Shown: positions 26,113 through 36,015 of the stretch, in pieces
Layout: the number at the start of each line of letters is the position of its first letter
Position numbering within the stretch: the stretch's first letter is position 1
Origin: an uncultured Collinsella sp.
GTDB lineage: Bacteria > Actinomycetota > Coriobacteriia > Coriobacteriales > Coriobacteriaceae
Direction of reading: 5' to 3'
Assembly (NCBI GenBank): GCA_902492235.1
Contig: CABUKS010000008.1
Location: forward strand, 11,396 to 75,395
DNA: 64,000 nt
The notes under the pieces: model-generated
The model's database searches: none
The model's input: only the letters and a program-made list of their open reading frames with translations
Told to the model about the DNA's origin: nothing
Made by a program: the position numbers and the translations under genes

Positions 26113-28110
26113 CTACTGCAGGTCCAGCTGGTCAAGGTATTCTTTGCCGTGCTCGGAGATATGGCGCTTGCGGCCTGCCTCGTCGTTGCCCAGCAAAAGG
26201 TTGAACATGGTCTCCATCTTGGTGACGTCCTCGGGCTCCACCTTGATCAGACGACGCGTCTCGGGGTTCATGGTAGTGAGCCACATCATGTCCGGATCGT
26301 TCTCACCAAGACCCTTGGAGCGGTTGATAGAGCACTTTTGGTCGCCAATCTCCTTGAGGATGCCGTTCTTCTCGAGCTCGGTGTAGGCAAAGTAGGTCTT
26401 CTCTTTGCAGTTGATCTCGTAGAGCGGCGATTCGGCGATATACACGTAGCCTTCGTCGATAAGCGTGGGCACCAGGCGGTAGAGCATGGTGAGCACGAGC
26501 GTACGGATGTGATAACCGTCGACGTCGGCGTCCGTACAGATGATGACTTTGTTCCAGTTGAGGTTGTCCAGGTCGAAGGCGCCAAGGTTCTTGATGCGCT
26601 TGTCTTTGATCTCCACGCCGCAGCCCAGCACGCGCATGAGGTCCATGATGATGTCGGACTTAAAGATGCGCGGGTAGTCCTCCTTCAGGCAGTTGAGGAT
26701 CTTACCGCGGACGGGCATAACGCCCTGGAACTCGGCATCGCGCGAGGTGCGAATGGCGCCTGCTGCCGAGTCGCCCTCTACGATGTAAATCTCGCGACGG
26801 CTCTTGTCCTTGGAGCGGCAGTCGATGAACTTCTGCACGCGGTTGGCCATGTCGGTCTTTTGCTGCAGGTTGGTCTTGATGCTCTGGCGCGTCTTCTCGG
26901 CATTCTCGCGCGAGCGCTTGTTGATGAGCACCTGCTCCATGATCTTGTTGGCGGCATCTTTGTTCTCGATCAAGTAGGTCGAGAGGCGCTCCTTAAAGAA
27001 TGCCGTCATGGCCTGCTGGATAAAGCGGTTATTGATGGCCTTCTTGGTCTGGTTTTCGTAAGACGTCTGGGTGGAGAAGCAGTTGGTCACCAGCACCAGG
27101 CAGTCTTGGACGTCCTGCCATTTGATGCCGCTCTCGTTTTTGTTGTACTTGCCCTGTTGCTTAATGTAGGCATCGATGGCGCTGGTCAGAGCGCTGCGGG
27201 CCGCCTTCTCGGGCGAGCCGCCATTCTCGAGCCACGATGAGTTGTGGTAGTACTCCTGCATCATGAAGGTGCGCGAGAAGCACATGCACGCGGTGATCTT
27301 TACATTGTAGTCGGGTAGGTCCTCGCGGTCGCGACCGCGACGGTCGGCCTCGATAAAAAAGGGCTCGGTGAGGTAGTCGGTACCGACCTTCTCGAGCACG
27401 TAGTCTTCGATGCCCTTGGGATAGCAAAAGTCCTCTTCGGAAAACTCGCCATCGTCGCCCTCGATACGCAGGCGGAAGGTCACGTTGGCGTTGACCACGG
27501 CCTGGCGGCGCATTGTCTCGCGATACCAATCGTGGGGGATGCTGATGGAGGTAAAGACCTCAAGATCGGGACGCCACTTAATGGTGGTGCCGGTGCGATC
27601 CTCGCCGCTGGGCTCAATCTCGAGTGCCTTCTTTTTGGCGCCGACGACCTTGCCCTTCTTAAAGTGCAGGGAGTACTTGTTGCCGTCGCGCCAAACCGTG
27701 ACGTCCATGTATTCGGAGGCGTACTGGGTTGCGCATGAGCCCAGGCCGTTGGTGCCGAGCGAGAAGTCGTAGTCGCCGCCCTGGTTATTGTTGTATTTGC
27801 CGCCGGCGTAGAGCTCGCAAAAGACGAGTTCCCAGTTAAAGCGCTTCTCGGAGGGGTTCCAGTCGAGCGGGCAGCCGCGGCCGTTGTCCTCTACCTGAAT
27901 GGAACCATCGCGAAAGGCGGTAAGGGTGATGAGCTTGCCGTAGCCCTGGCGCGCCTCGTCAACGGCGTTGGACAGGATCTCGAAGGCGGCATGCGCGCAG
28001 CCGTCGAGTCCGTCCGAGCCAAAGATGACGGCGGGGCGCAGGCGTACGCGCTCCTCGTCCTTGAGCTGGCGGATACTGTCGTTACCATAGTTTGCGGTGT
28101 TTTTTGCCAT
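26113..28110 (-). CDS. parE: Type IIA topoisomerase subunit B (topoisomerase IV-like)
   Basis: The 665-residue ATPase subunit has the GHKL motifs EILSNAVDEARQGYG and VEDNGRGCPLDW, GTNGLGS(C)A, and the TOPRIM motifs IYIVEGDSAAGAI and CTDADVDGYHIRTL, ending in a conserved tail. It partners subunit A immediately downstream. The ATG at 28108-28110 follows a GAGAGAG site; in-frame codons upstream to 28209 look non-coding. Gyrase genes usually lie near the origin, and this pair has no such neighbours here. Confidence 0.9.
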   Translation of the reverse strand: MAKNTANYGNDSIRQLKDEERVRLRPAVIFGSDGLDGCAHAAFEILSNAVDEARQGYGKLITLTAFRDGSIQVEDNGRGCPLDWNPSEKRFNWELVFCELYAGGKYNNNQGGDYDFSLGTNGLGSCATQYASEYMDVTVWRDGNKYSLHFKKGKVVGAKKKALEIEPSGEDRTGTTIKWRPDLEVFTSISIPHDWYRETMRRQAVVNANVTFRLRIEGDDGEFSEEDFCYPKGIEDYVLEKVGTDYLTEPFFIEADRRGRDREDLPDYNVKITACMCFSRTFMMQEYYHNSSWLENGGSPEKAARSALTSAIDAYIKQQGKYNKNESGIKWQDVQDCLVLVTNCFSTQTSYENQTKKAINNRFIQQAMTAFFKERLSTYLIENKDAANKIMEQVLINKRSRENAEKTRQSIKTNLQQKTDMANRVQKFIDCRSKDKSRREIYIVEGDSAAGAIRTSRDAEFQGVMPVRGKILNCLKEDYPRIFKSDIIMDLMRVLGCGVEIKDKRIKNLGAFDLDNLNWNKVIICTDADVDGYHIRTLVLTMLYRLVPTLIDEGYVYIAESPLYEINCKEKTYFAYTELEKNGILKEIGDQKCSINRSKGLGENDPDMMWLTTMNPETRRLIKVEPEDVTKMETMFNLLLGNDEAGRKRHISEHGKEYLDQLDLQ

Positions 28111-28244
28111 ACTCGCTCTCTCGGTGCTCCTTTGCTGCGTTTTAGTCATATAGATAGTCAAGGTAGCATAGCCCAGCCCACAGACGATTCCAACCAACAC
28201 GAAATCCATCGAACAATCGTTCGAGCTTAGGCTGAAAAGAGCTC

Positions 28245-28277
28245 ACTCGGACAAAACCGAGTCGGTTTTGTCCGAGT
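28245..28277. repeat. Perfect 15-bp inverted repeat
   Basis: ACTCGGACAAAACCG (28245-28259) and its exact complement CGGTTTTGTCCGAGT (28263-28277) are separated by only AGT. It sits between the topoisomerase start and the surface-protein end. It could be a regulator site for the topoisomerase promoter, a terminator without T-tract, or a mobile-repeat relic. Confidence 0.7.
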
Positions 28278-28295
28278 AAGTTTGAAGACGGCCGA

Positions 28296-28412
28296 ATGTG
28301 TCTTGCTGCGTTTGCGGTTGGATACGTTGTCGAAGACGTGTCGTGCGGATTGTTGGCGAAAAGACGCCGTGCCAAGCTCGAGGCAGAGCTCGACTCCTCT
28401 GACGATATCTAA
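28296..28412 (+). CDS. Possible 38-aa membrane-like small protein
   Basis: A small opening starts MCLAAFAVGYVVEDVSCG and ends with a charged tail AKRRRAKLEAELDSSDDI, the shape of a single-span protein with a cytoplasmic charged end. No strong ribosome site is seen (GAAGACGG precedes). A terminator-like hairpin follows 6 bases after the stop, which favours expression. It does not resemble any family I know. Low confidence. Confidence 0.3.
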   Translation: MCLAAFAVGYVVEDVSCGLLAKRRRAKLEAELDSSDDI

Positions 28413-28417
28413 TGCGT

Positions 28418-28453
28418 AATGGGCTGGCTCTGGGTATCCAGAACCAGCCCATT
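28418..28453. terminator. Terminator hairpin between opposite-strand units
   Basis: AATGGGCTGG with CCAGCCCATT and inner TCTGG with CCAGA form a long stem with loop GTAT and one mismatch, followed by TTTTGATGG on the plus strand. It can serve either the plus-strand small ORF or the minus-strand surface-protein gene. Confidence 0.7.
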
Positions 28454-28502
28454 TTGATGGTCGATGAGCCGAGTCGGCGTCTCTCGCAAAGGTAACTGAG
28501 AG

Positions 28503-31500
28503 CTAGTGAGGCTTATCAGAATTGACCTCATCGGCGGTGTCGGTTTCGAGCGCCGTGCGGCGGGCGCTGTAGGCGACAAGGCCGGCACCAGCTGCGGCGA
28601 GTGCTGCAGCGGCTGCCGTAAGGGGAGCGCTGGCATCGCCCGTGCCCGCAAGCGCGCCCGCTTTTCCGGAGCGCTTGTTATTGCCGTGATCCTTGCCACT
28701 GCTGGAGCTGCTTCCGCCGGAGCCGCCGCCCTTGTCAGTACCGCCGCCACTCGAGCCGCCACCGCCGTCCGCCGTCATCGGTGCATCGTGAAGTCCTGTC
28801 GTATCCGCGCTGTCGTATACGCCGACCTGAACTTCTGAGCGTTCACATGCCGCGTTGGGCACATGAAGCTCGTGCAGTACGGCACCCAGCGCCGAGTTTG
28901 CGCCCGGTCGAATTTCCTCGAGCGTTACGGGATCGAGCGCCACCAGATTACGCGCCTTCGCATACAGCGTTACGCGTTTGCCCACTTCGTCGCCCCAACT
29001 CTCGGGGATAGCGAAGCTCATGCGGAACTGTGCCGTGCAACCCGGTGCCAGCACGGCGTTGCCGCTGTCGGCTACCAGCGGGTGCGTTGCAAAACGTGCG
29101 TCCAGCGTCTCGAGCGCGTACTTCACGTGTGCCATGTCGTTGGCCGAAGCGTCCTCGGCAAGCTCTGGATCGTAGATAGAAGCCATGCGTGCGTTCACTC
29201 CGAATCCGATGGATGCGCTGGAGAACGGCTGACTGGAGCCCTCTCGGTACAGATCGATCGTGCCGGCGGTCAGCAAAGTGTTGCCGTCGTTTCGCACCGT
29301 GACCATGAAGGATTCGCCTGCTGCTCCGGGCACCACCGCGCCCGAGGTAGCGACCGCGCCCGTCGGAGTGGCACACGCCACCAAGGGCACTTCGATGCCG
29401 TGTAGTTCTGCCTCGCTCTTCTCCGCGCTCACAATGTGCGTGGCGAGCGCGGAGAGCATGCTCCCCGACGTCAAAAATGTCGTTATCTGATCGACGGGAT
29501 GGTCCAGCTCGCACATCACGAACGGCTCCGTAAACAGATCGCCTGCCAAGGTGCTGGCGAAGATGCGGAAGTGCTTGCCCATCACTGCTACCGGGTTGCC
29601 TTCTTCGTCGTAGGTTTGCCCCACCTTGCCATCGGTGTTCTCTACATAGAGCACGCACCTGCCGTTGTTGCTTACGCTAAACGATGCCGGGCCACAGCCT
29701 GCGGCACCCACGGGCTGCGTTGCAAATGCCGATGCGCCTCGTGCCCAAGTAATATGCTGCAGCTGCTCGTTGACGGTAGCCAAAAAACCCGTGTGCTGCG
29801 GCCACGGCACCGCGTGGGGTACTGTGGCATCTGGCGACATGACGCCCCAACCCGCGATGGACTGGCCGATCACGGCGTACGATGCGCAGCCACAACCGCT
29901 TACAGTCTCGTATGCAACGGGAACCACCATTTTGCCGTTGATATTCTCGGGCTTACCCAGCTCGATACTCGACGGTGCTTGCGGAAAGCGGAGAACTTGG
30001 CGGAACGTCAGGCTGTCGCCCGAAACGTCCGACCACAGGGTAAAGCACTCCAACGCAACCTCAGCCTCGCTGCCGAGCGCCTTTTCTGCGGTGGTCCCGC
30101 GGCGGTGGAGGTAAGCGCCCGACAGACGTCCGTCGACCAGTGTCTTGCCCACCGTGATGCGTGGGCACTGCAGACAATGGTGGCCATCCTCCTGAAGGCG
30201 GCCGCGCGAGATGCTGCGCCACGACGTGTGCGACATCACGCGAATTCCGTCGTTGCTTATGCGCAGGCGCACAACAGACAGTATGCCGGCTGTGCTTGCC
30301 GTATTGAAAAGGGTGTTGTCGCCGTCGGGGCGCTCGCCCGAGACCAGCAGTACGTAGGCGTCCTGGTTTCCTCTTCCGTCCGTATATTCCACCACGTCGA
30401 AGTCGTAATCGTATATGCCGTCGCGCTCCACGTCGCCCTCGCCAAACCCAAGGGGGAAGTCCACGGGCGTGGGAGCGGACCACGTGCCGTTCGTCTTTGT
30501 ATGCACCACCAGGCGCGAACGACCATTCTCGCCGTAGCGCACCGAGGCGATACGGAATAGGCACTCCACGCCGGCAATCATCGTTAGCTTCATGTGGGCT
30601 TCGCTGAGCACGCCGGAAAACAGCACGTTGTCGCTCGAGGGTTTTATGCCGCCACGCTCGTCCTCCGACACGCCGGCAGAATTGGCGTTCGGGTCGGCAA
30701 CGGTGTTCGTTGCCTGACCGATGTAGGTGTACTCATACATCGGCGCGGCGTTTTCGTCGTTCTCCATCAGCACGTGGACGAAATGCTCGATCTGTCCCGT
30801 GTCGTCGCTTTCTGCATCCGCCTCGAGCTCAATGCGCGTGACCGCCCGCTCCCAATCGCGCACGACAGGCGCGGCGTTTACGGCAGTGGCCTTAACCTCG
30901 GCGCGTGCGAGCAGTTCGGCGTTGGTGACGATGGTGGCCGATGCGATAAATTGCGGCACGCCGCCCGCCTCGATGTTGCCGGGCGTGCCGAAGCAGGCAT
31001 CCAGCGTGTAAGGCGTATCCCCACCCAATGCGAGCTCAGAGCGTTGGAGCACATACTGGTTGCCATTGTTCACCGACATATTCCACGAATCGAGGAGTGT
31101 GGGCCACGACCCCGACCAAGCCTTGGTGGTCCACTTGAACATCACAAACTGGAGTATCACATCGACATCGACGTCTGCACCCACGCGCAGTCGCGGAAGC
31201 TGGTGTCCATCTGCCTTCTCGTACCCAATGAACAGCGTGAGGGATGCAGCGCCGCGCACGGCAGACGAAGCGACGCCTGCAACGCCGGCTCCAAAGGTGA
31301 CGGCAAGCCCGATCTGGATGGTGAACGAGCCCGAGGTGTTTGAATAGTCGAGCGAAATGTTTTTAAAAAACGCCGCGCCGCTGCCGTGCGTGTGGGCGCC
31401 CACGGCGAGCGCCAGTTTTGCCAGCACCCAGGGGTTGACGTTTAGGAAAAACGGCACCGGTCCCAAGGTGAACTGTTCGGTCCAGTTGAGGTCGGTTCTT

Positions 31501-32870
31501 ACCTGGAAGAGGGCCTTAATATTGCCGTATGCGGGGTCGTTGTTGTTACCCCAGGTTTTGCCCACCCAATCGTAGGCGAGCGAGCCGTACAGCTGTGTGG
31601 CGATATCCATCGTGAACAGCAGCGTGCAATGGTGGCGAAGCAGCTTGGTGTTCCTTGGATCGGTGCCCGAACCGGCACTCATACTCTTGTACTGATTCCA
31701 CTTCCCCTCCATCTCGTCGAGGTAACGGTTTGCCTGCTTGGCGCCCGACTCGCGTGGCGATTTCTTCCAGTATTCCGGATCAGGGTTGCCCGAATCGTTC
31801 ATATAGCTGGCTGGTTTGTATCCTCCGCCAAACAGCACGTATCCAGCAAACGAGAAATCGAAGAGGATCGGAAATGTGGGCATCCAGCACGTGAACTTAT
31901 TGCCGCCGATGCCGGGAAACGCCGCGGGGAAATCAAACGGAGTGATCTCTTGGTCCATGGTGGTGGGGACGATAGTGGTCGAGCCCGATTCCGCCTTTGC
32001 GGCCGGCGCGGTGACAACGGCCATAGGGGATGAGAGCGTGTAGGTTTTGCCCTGGTAGTCGAGCATAAAGCGCAGCTTGCACCCTTCCTCCAGAAGGCCC
32101 GAAGCTGCATCGAGGAACGTGTCTTCAAGCGTGAACGTCGCCAGATTATCCGCGCCCGATGCGCTGGCCTTGATCTGGCCGATCTGCGTGACGGTTTCGG
32201 TTGAGCTGCCCGCAGCGGGCATCACTTTATTGATATGCAACGTTGCCTGCCCGCCCTGCGGCAGATGAGCCTGCACGGTAAAAGCGTGCGTGTCGGGCTG
32301 GTCGTTTGCTGCTTCGTCCGCTGGCATTGCCGTAAATGTGGCGTCGGCGTACTGGATGTCCCATTCGTCGAACGTGAGCTGTCGAAAGTACGGCTCGCCA
32401 TCGGAGAGCGGACGTGTGGGTGCGGTAATAGCGGTGCCGCCTTGGACACGCGCGAGGGGAATCTCGACATCGCGGTAGCCCGCCATGCTAATGGAGATGC
32501 CGCCGTTAAAGTCGTACGCGTCGAGAAGCGTTGCCTCGTCCACGTAGCCTTCCGAAAGAGGGGCGACCTCAAAGATGGCCGTACCCTCGTCGTCGGTAGT
32601 GGCGGTGAGCTGCTTGCCTGCGGCATAGCGCGATGTGAGCGTGACCTGGGCCCCCGTGATGGGCGTATTCTTGTTGGCGACGTCGACCACGACCACACCG
32701 AACATGGTGCGCGAGAGAACGAGCACCTTGAAGGGGTCTTCTTCGTCGGCATAGGCCTCGGTGGGGGCGAATGGCAGTATGAAGGCGTTTGCGCTGCCCG
32801 GCACGCGAGGCAGCATAATGCCTGCCAGCGAGGATGCTCCGGCGATAAGTAACGAACGGCGATCAAGCAT
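28503..32870 (-). CDS. Very large Tat-exported surface protein with LAGTG anchor
   Basis: About 1455 residues. The start MLDRRSLLIAGASSLAGIMLP has a twin-arginine signal. A carboxypeptidase-regulatory-like beta domain follows (FGVVVVDVANKNTPITGAQV), and the rest is a large extracellular region with repeats of Trp- and Gly-rich segments. The end has a Gly/Ser-rich linker, LAGTGD, a hydrophobic alanine-rich span and a basic tail. LAxTG is the motif read by class E sortases of high-G+C Gram-positives. The start at 32870 follows GGGAG; a longer opening upstream lacks support. Function unknown; adhesin or large enzyme possible. Confidence 0.82.
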   Translation of the reverse strand: MLDRRSLLIAGASSLAGIMLPRVPGSANAFILPFAPTEAYADEEDPFKVLVLSRTMFGVVVVDVANKNTPITGAQVTLTSRYAAGKQLTATTDDEGTAIFEVAPLSEGYVDEATLLDAYDFNGGISISMAGYRDVEIPLARVQGGTAITAPTRPLSDGEPYFRQLTFDEWDIQYADATFTAMPADEAANDQPDTHAFTVQAHLPQGGQATLHINKVMPAAGSSTETVTQIGQIKASASGADNLATFTLEDTFLDAASGLLEEGCKLRFMLDYQGKTYTLSSPMAVVTAPAAKAESGSTTIVPTTMDQEITPFDFPAAFPGIGGNKFTCWMPTFPILFDFSFAGYVLFGGGYKPASYMNDSGNPDPEYWKKSPRESGAKQANRYLDEMEGKWNQYKSMSAGSGTDPRNTKLLRHHCTLLFTMDIATQLYGSLAYDWVGKTWGNNNDPAYGNIKALFQVRTDLNWTEQFTLGPVPFFLNVNPWVLAKLALAVGAHTHGSGAAFFKNISLDYSNTSGSFTIQIGLAVTFGAGVAGVASSAVRGAASLTLFIGYEKADGHQLPRLRVGADVDVDVILQFVMFKWTTKAWSGSWPTLLDSWNMSVNNGNQYVLQRSELALGGDTPYTLDACFGTPGNIEAGGVPQFIASATIVTNAELLARAEVKATAVNAAPVVRDWERAVTRIELEADAESDDTGQIEHFVHVLMENDENAAPMYEYTYIGQATNTVADPNANSAGVSEDERGGIKPSSDNVLFSGVLSEAHMKLTMIAGVECLFRIASVRYGENGRSRLVVHTKTNGTWSAPTPVDFPLGFGEGDVERDGIYDYDFDVVEYTDGRGNQDAYVLLVSGERPDGDNTLFNTASTAGILSVVRLRISNDGIRVMSHTSWRSISRGRLQEDGHHCLQCPRITVGKTLVDGRLSGAYLHRRGTTAEKALGSEAEVALECFTLWSDVSGDSLTFRQVLRFPQAPSSIELGKPENINGKMVVPVAYETVSGCGCASYAVIGQSIAGWGVMSPDATVPHAVPWPQHTGFLATVNEQLQHITWARGASAFATQPVGAAGCGPASFSVSNNGRCVLYVENTDGKVGQTYDEEGNPVAVMGKHFRIFASTLAGDLFTEPFVMCELDHPVDQITTFLTSGSMLSALATHIVSAEKSEAELHGIEVPLVACATPTGAVATSGAVVPGAAGESFMVTVRNDGNTLLTAGTIDLYREGSSQPFSSASIGFGVNARMASIYDPELAEDASANDMAHVKYALETLDARFATHPLVADSGNAVLAPGCTAQFRMSFAIPESWGDEVGKRVTLYAKARNLVALDPVTLEEIRPGANSALGAVLHELHVPNAACERSEVQVGVYDSADTTGLHDAPMTADGGGGSSGGGTDKGGGSGGSSSSSGKDHGNNKRSGKAGALAGTGDASAPLTAAAAALAAAGAGLVAYSARRTALETDTADEVNSDKPH

Positions 32871-33029
32871 TTTTGGGCTCCCATCCTGCAAATATCGGAG
32901 GAAATAATCCAATTTTGCGAGAAGGTGCCCCATGGCGGTAGTGCCGTTCGATGGTCAAAATGTCCAATTTGAGTGCGCGAAAGCGTCACGCCCCCGGGAG
33001 CGCTTTCGATACGCCGGGCAGTCTGGCCA

Positions 33030-34034
33030 CTAGCGCAACATGTGGGCAACCAGCTCGGCGCGCGTGCCGATGCCAAGCTTTGCATACACACTGGATAGGC
33101 GGTTTTTGACAGTGCCCGGCGATACTCCCATATGGTGTGCGATTTCGGCGTTGGTCCATCCGCGGCAGGCGAGCATGGCCATGGTGAATTCCGTGGTCGT
33201 TAGATCGTCGGCCACGTCCTCGCCCGAATCGGGGTTGTGGATGCGCCGCCAGCCGTAGCTGAATCGATACGTAATCTCGATGATGCGAGCGAAATCGTCG
33301 GGGTATTGCGATTTTAAGCATGCCTCGATAAGCCCCTGTAAAAGGCCGTGATGCTCGCCAATGAGCTCGATAAGGCCGTCGGGGCGCGCAATGTCCCAAG
33401 CAGCTCCGAAGTGCGTTTTTGCGGCGTCGATGTCCTTGAGGCTCATGCATGCCATGGAAGCTGCCAGGTGCAGGAATAGTTCCGAGATGGGATAGCTTCC
33501 CTGTTTCATAATCAGGGCGTTTTCCGCCATGCCTAGGCTGCGGCCGTATTCGCCGCGCAGATACAAGGCGTGCGCCATCACGTAGCTGGCGAACAGGCGC
33601 AGGCCTTCGGGCAGATGCGCCGCAAGCGGATAAAACTCTTCGGCAGAATACGGGGAAGACAAGTGCAGCAGGACGCTTGCGGCCGAGGCGAACAGGATAT
33701 GCGTGGCGTGGACGGCGGGTGATTCCTCGTCAGTTGGCGTATCGAGGATGCCCGCAAGACAACGGCGGGCGTCGGCGATACGGTTGAGCGACAGGCTGGC
33801 GTATCCGCAGATAAAGCATGCGGAATAGCGCAGTGCGGAATCGGTGGCGTCAAGATAGGGGCGCGCCGTCTTGGCAGCGAGGGCGGCCTGTCCGCGAAAG
33901 TACAGCGCTTCTGCCGTGGCGATGGTGCGTGAATCGGGGTCGGAAATGCCTGCAACCGCAGCGTCAATCTGCCCCGGCACAAAGGCAGTGCACATCAACG
34001 GCATGGGAACGCATGGGTAGCCATCGCAGTCCAT
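33030..34034 (-). CDS. LuxR-family regulator with helical-repeat N-terminus
   Basis: This 334-residue protein has a C-terminal LuxR HTH (LACRGWTNAEIAHHMGVSPGTVKNRLSSVYAKLGI) and an N-terminal stretch of TPR-like helical repeats (TAEALYFRGQAALAAKTARPYLDA and similar). There is no phosphorylatable receiver or ATPase motif, so it is not a typical response regulator or MalT-size protein. The ATG at 34034 follows GGGAGATGGA. It ends 159 bases before the surface-protein start and is in the same orientation, so it probably controls it. Confidence 0.85.
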   Translation of the reverse strand: MDCDGYPCVPMPLMCTAFVPGQIDAAVAGISDPDSRTIATAEALYFRGQAALAAKTARPYLDATDSALRYSACFICGYASLSLNRIADARRCLAGILDTPTDEESPAVHATHILFASAASVLLHLSSPYSAEEFYPLAAHLPEGLRLFASYVMAHALYLRGEYGRSLGMAENALIMKQGSYPISELFLHLAASMACMSLKDIDAAKTHFGAAWDIARPDGLIELIGEHHGLLQGLIEACLKSQYPDDFARIIEITYRFSYGWRRIHNPDSGEDVADDLTTTEFTMAMLACRGWTNAEIAHHMGVSPGTVKNRLSSVYAKLGIGTRAELVAHMLR

Positions 34035-34102
34035 CTTCCATCTCCCAACAGCTGGCAACAATAGCAGCAATTGTACTCCTGTTGCTCGGGACCCCTTTTG
34101 TT

Positions 34103-35254
34103 TTACTGCTCGGTTGACGCTGCGGATCGTTTTGGAAGGCTTACGAGCATGGTGGTCCCGTTCTCGGAACTTGTTTCGACCTCTACAGCGCCACCGTGAA
34201 GCGCTGCAATCTCCCAAACGAGCGCTAGCCCGAGTCCTGCGCCGCCGTATGCCCTGCTGCGGGATTTGTCTAGACGAAAGAACGGTTGGAAGATGCTCTC
34301 ACGGTACTGCTTGGGTATTCCCGGGCCCTGGTCCTCGACTCGCAGGAACACGTGGCTGTCGTTGTCGCAGATGGAGACGGTAACGCTCGAGTCGGTGCGG
34401 CTATAGCGGATAGCGTTTTCGGCCAGGTTAAACACCAGCCGATAGAGGAGCGTGTCGCTCCCGATTACTAGAGCGTCTCCAGCACAATTGAGGGCTATGC
34501 CCCTTTTTTCGGCAAGTGGCGCAAGGTCGGTGAGGACCTCTTCGGACAAGGGGCCAAGCTCCACATCGTCCTCGCAAGGAACGCTGCGGAGCTCACTCAT
34601 CTCGAGCAATACCTTGGCCATTCGAGACATGCGCTCGGTTTGTTCTTGTAGCAGGCCGAGTAGCTCGGCAGTTTCGGGTTGCAAACCGGAGTGCTCGGAG
34701 ATGAATAGTTCAATCTGTGCTTGCATAAGGGCGAGCGGGGTGCGCAGCTCGTGTGCGGCGTTGCCGGTAAACTGACGCTGTGCAGAGAACCCTTCGCCAA
34801 GACGGGCGATCATGTCGTTGAAAGAGGCGCTGCATCGTTGTAGCTCGATGGGCACATCTTCACTGAGCCTGATTTCGCTTAGGTTGTCAGGCTGCACACG
34901 CTCGACCTGGGCCGCAAAAGCCCGTAGCGGTTTGAGTGCACGGCCGCTCACAAAGTATGCCAGTGCGCCGCCAAGGAGTGTGACTCCAGCCGTGATGTAC
35001 CAGGCTGTCGTGCCAAAAGACTCCTGTGCGTCGTTTACGACGATCGTGACCTCGTCATCGAGGCTCTCCTTCGTTGGGTCAAACGCCTGAGGTGCATCTA
35101 CGCCGGCTGCGCTAAGGGCCGAGATGTCGCTGCCGATAGCATCCATGTAGCGCATGCCCGTATAGCCGACCAGACAGTTCGTCAGCACGCATGCCGCACA
35201 CGTCAGCAGTGCCGTCATAATCGTTATGCGCCATTGCAGCGAAAGCCTTTTCAT
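34103..35254 (-). CDS. Sensor histidine kinase
   Basis: This 383-residue membrane kinase has two spans (residues about 10-32 and 83-103) around a short external sensor of about 50 residues, then a HAMP segment, the H box NAAHELRTPLALMQ, N box NLAENAIRYS, and G boxes EDQGPGIP and YGGAGLGLALVWEI. Its ATG overlaps the regulator stop (ATGA). The pair is divergent from the redox operon at 36016-38058 and probably controls it. Confidence 0.93.
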   Translation of the reverse strand: MKRLSLQWRITIMTALLTCAACVLTNCLVGYTGMRYMDAIGSDISALSAAGVDAPQAFDPTKESLDDEVTIVVNDAQESFGTTAWYITAGVTLLGGALAYFVSGRALKPLRAFAAQVERVQPDNLSEIRLSEDVPIELQRCSASFNDMIARLGEGFSAQRQFTGNAAHELRTPLALMQAQIELFISEHSGLQPETAELLGLLQEQTERMSRMAKVLLEMSELRSVPCEDDVELGPLSEEVLTDLAPLAEKRGIALNCAGDALVIGSDTLLYRLVFNLAENAIRYSRTDSSVTVSICDNDSHVFLRVEDQGPGIPKQYRESIFQPFFRLDKSRSRAYGGAGLGLALVWEIAALHGGAVEVETSSENGTTMLVSLPKRSAASTEQ

Positions 35255-35925
35255 TCGCTATCCTCCATAACGTAGCCCTCTCCAATCCGATTGCGAATCG
35301 GGTCGTATCCCAAAGCGCTGCGTAGCTTTTTGCGGAGTGACGAGATGTGAACGCGGGTTGCGTTGCTAAAGCTGTTCACGCTGCTATCCCAAACGTGCTC
35401 GATAAGCTCCTCTTGGCTTACCGGTCGCCCCTGATTAAGCATCAGGTATTCCAAGATTCCCGTTTCCTTGCGTGTAAGAGATAAAGCCTCGCTGTCCACG
35501 GAAGCGATGCGCGCCTTGGTGTCAAAGCGGAGCTTTCCACAGGTTAATACTATGTCGCTTTGTGCGAAGCGCCTGAGGGTAAGGCTGCGGATCCTTGCCG
35601 CAAGTTCGTCCAGATGAAACGGCTTGGTAAGGTAATCGTTGGCGCCGGCATCGAGTCCGGCGACTTTATCGGATACTTCGCCACGTGCGGACAGAATCAG
35701 TACCTTGGTCTCGCAGTCGGTTTTCCTAAGTTCCCTGAGCACGGTCATGCCATCGATACGGGGAAGGTTGAGGTCGAGTACCACGAGGTCAAAGACTTCG
35801 ACGCCCAGCAGGTCGAGCGCCTCCTGCCCGTCGTGGCAGCAGTCGACGCTGTACGCCAAGTTTCGCAAGCTGCGTGCGATTGCATCGCACAGTGCTCGCT
35901 CGTCTTCGACGATCAAAATACGCAT
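35251..35925 (-). CDS. OmpR/PhoB-family response regulator
   Basis: The 224-residue regulator has a receiver (EDE near residue 8, Asp in LVVLDLNLP, Lys in LTKPFH) and a winged-helix output (LSLTRKETGILEYLMLNQGRP, ending IGEGYVMEDSE). ATG 35925 follows AAGGAG; an upstream GTG or ATG in frame is less likely. It is co-transcribed with the kinase and faces the CXXC-protein gene across a 90-base gap that should hold both promoters. Confidence 0.93.
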   Translation of the reverse strand: MRILIVEDERALCDAIARSLRNLAYSVDCCHDGQEALDLLGVEVFDLVVLDLNLPRIDGMTVLRELRKTDCETKVLILSARGEVSDKVAGLDAGANDYLTKPFHLDELAARIRSLTLRRFAQSDIVLTCGKLRFDTKARIASVDSEALSLTRKETGILEYLMLNQGRPVSQEELIEHVWDSSVNSFSNATRVHISSLRKKLRSALGYDPIRNRIGEGYVMEDSE

Positions 35926-36015
35926 AACAGTCTCCTTGCACATTCCAAATCGCGCTTAACACGGATTTTATAGTCGATATGGTCCAATGGTCGCGTAACG
36001 AAAGGAGTGGTCGAG

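Noticed and set aside
24769..27240. 823-codon plus-strand reading frame across the topoisomerase genes
   Set aside because: It is antisense to two clear genes. Long antisense openings are expected in G+C-rich codons, and the translation shows no family motifs.
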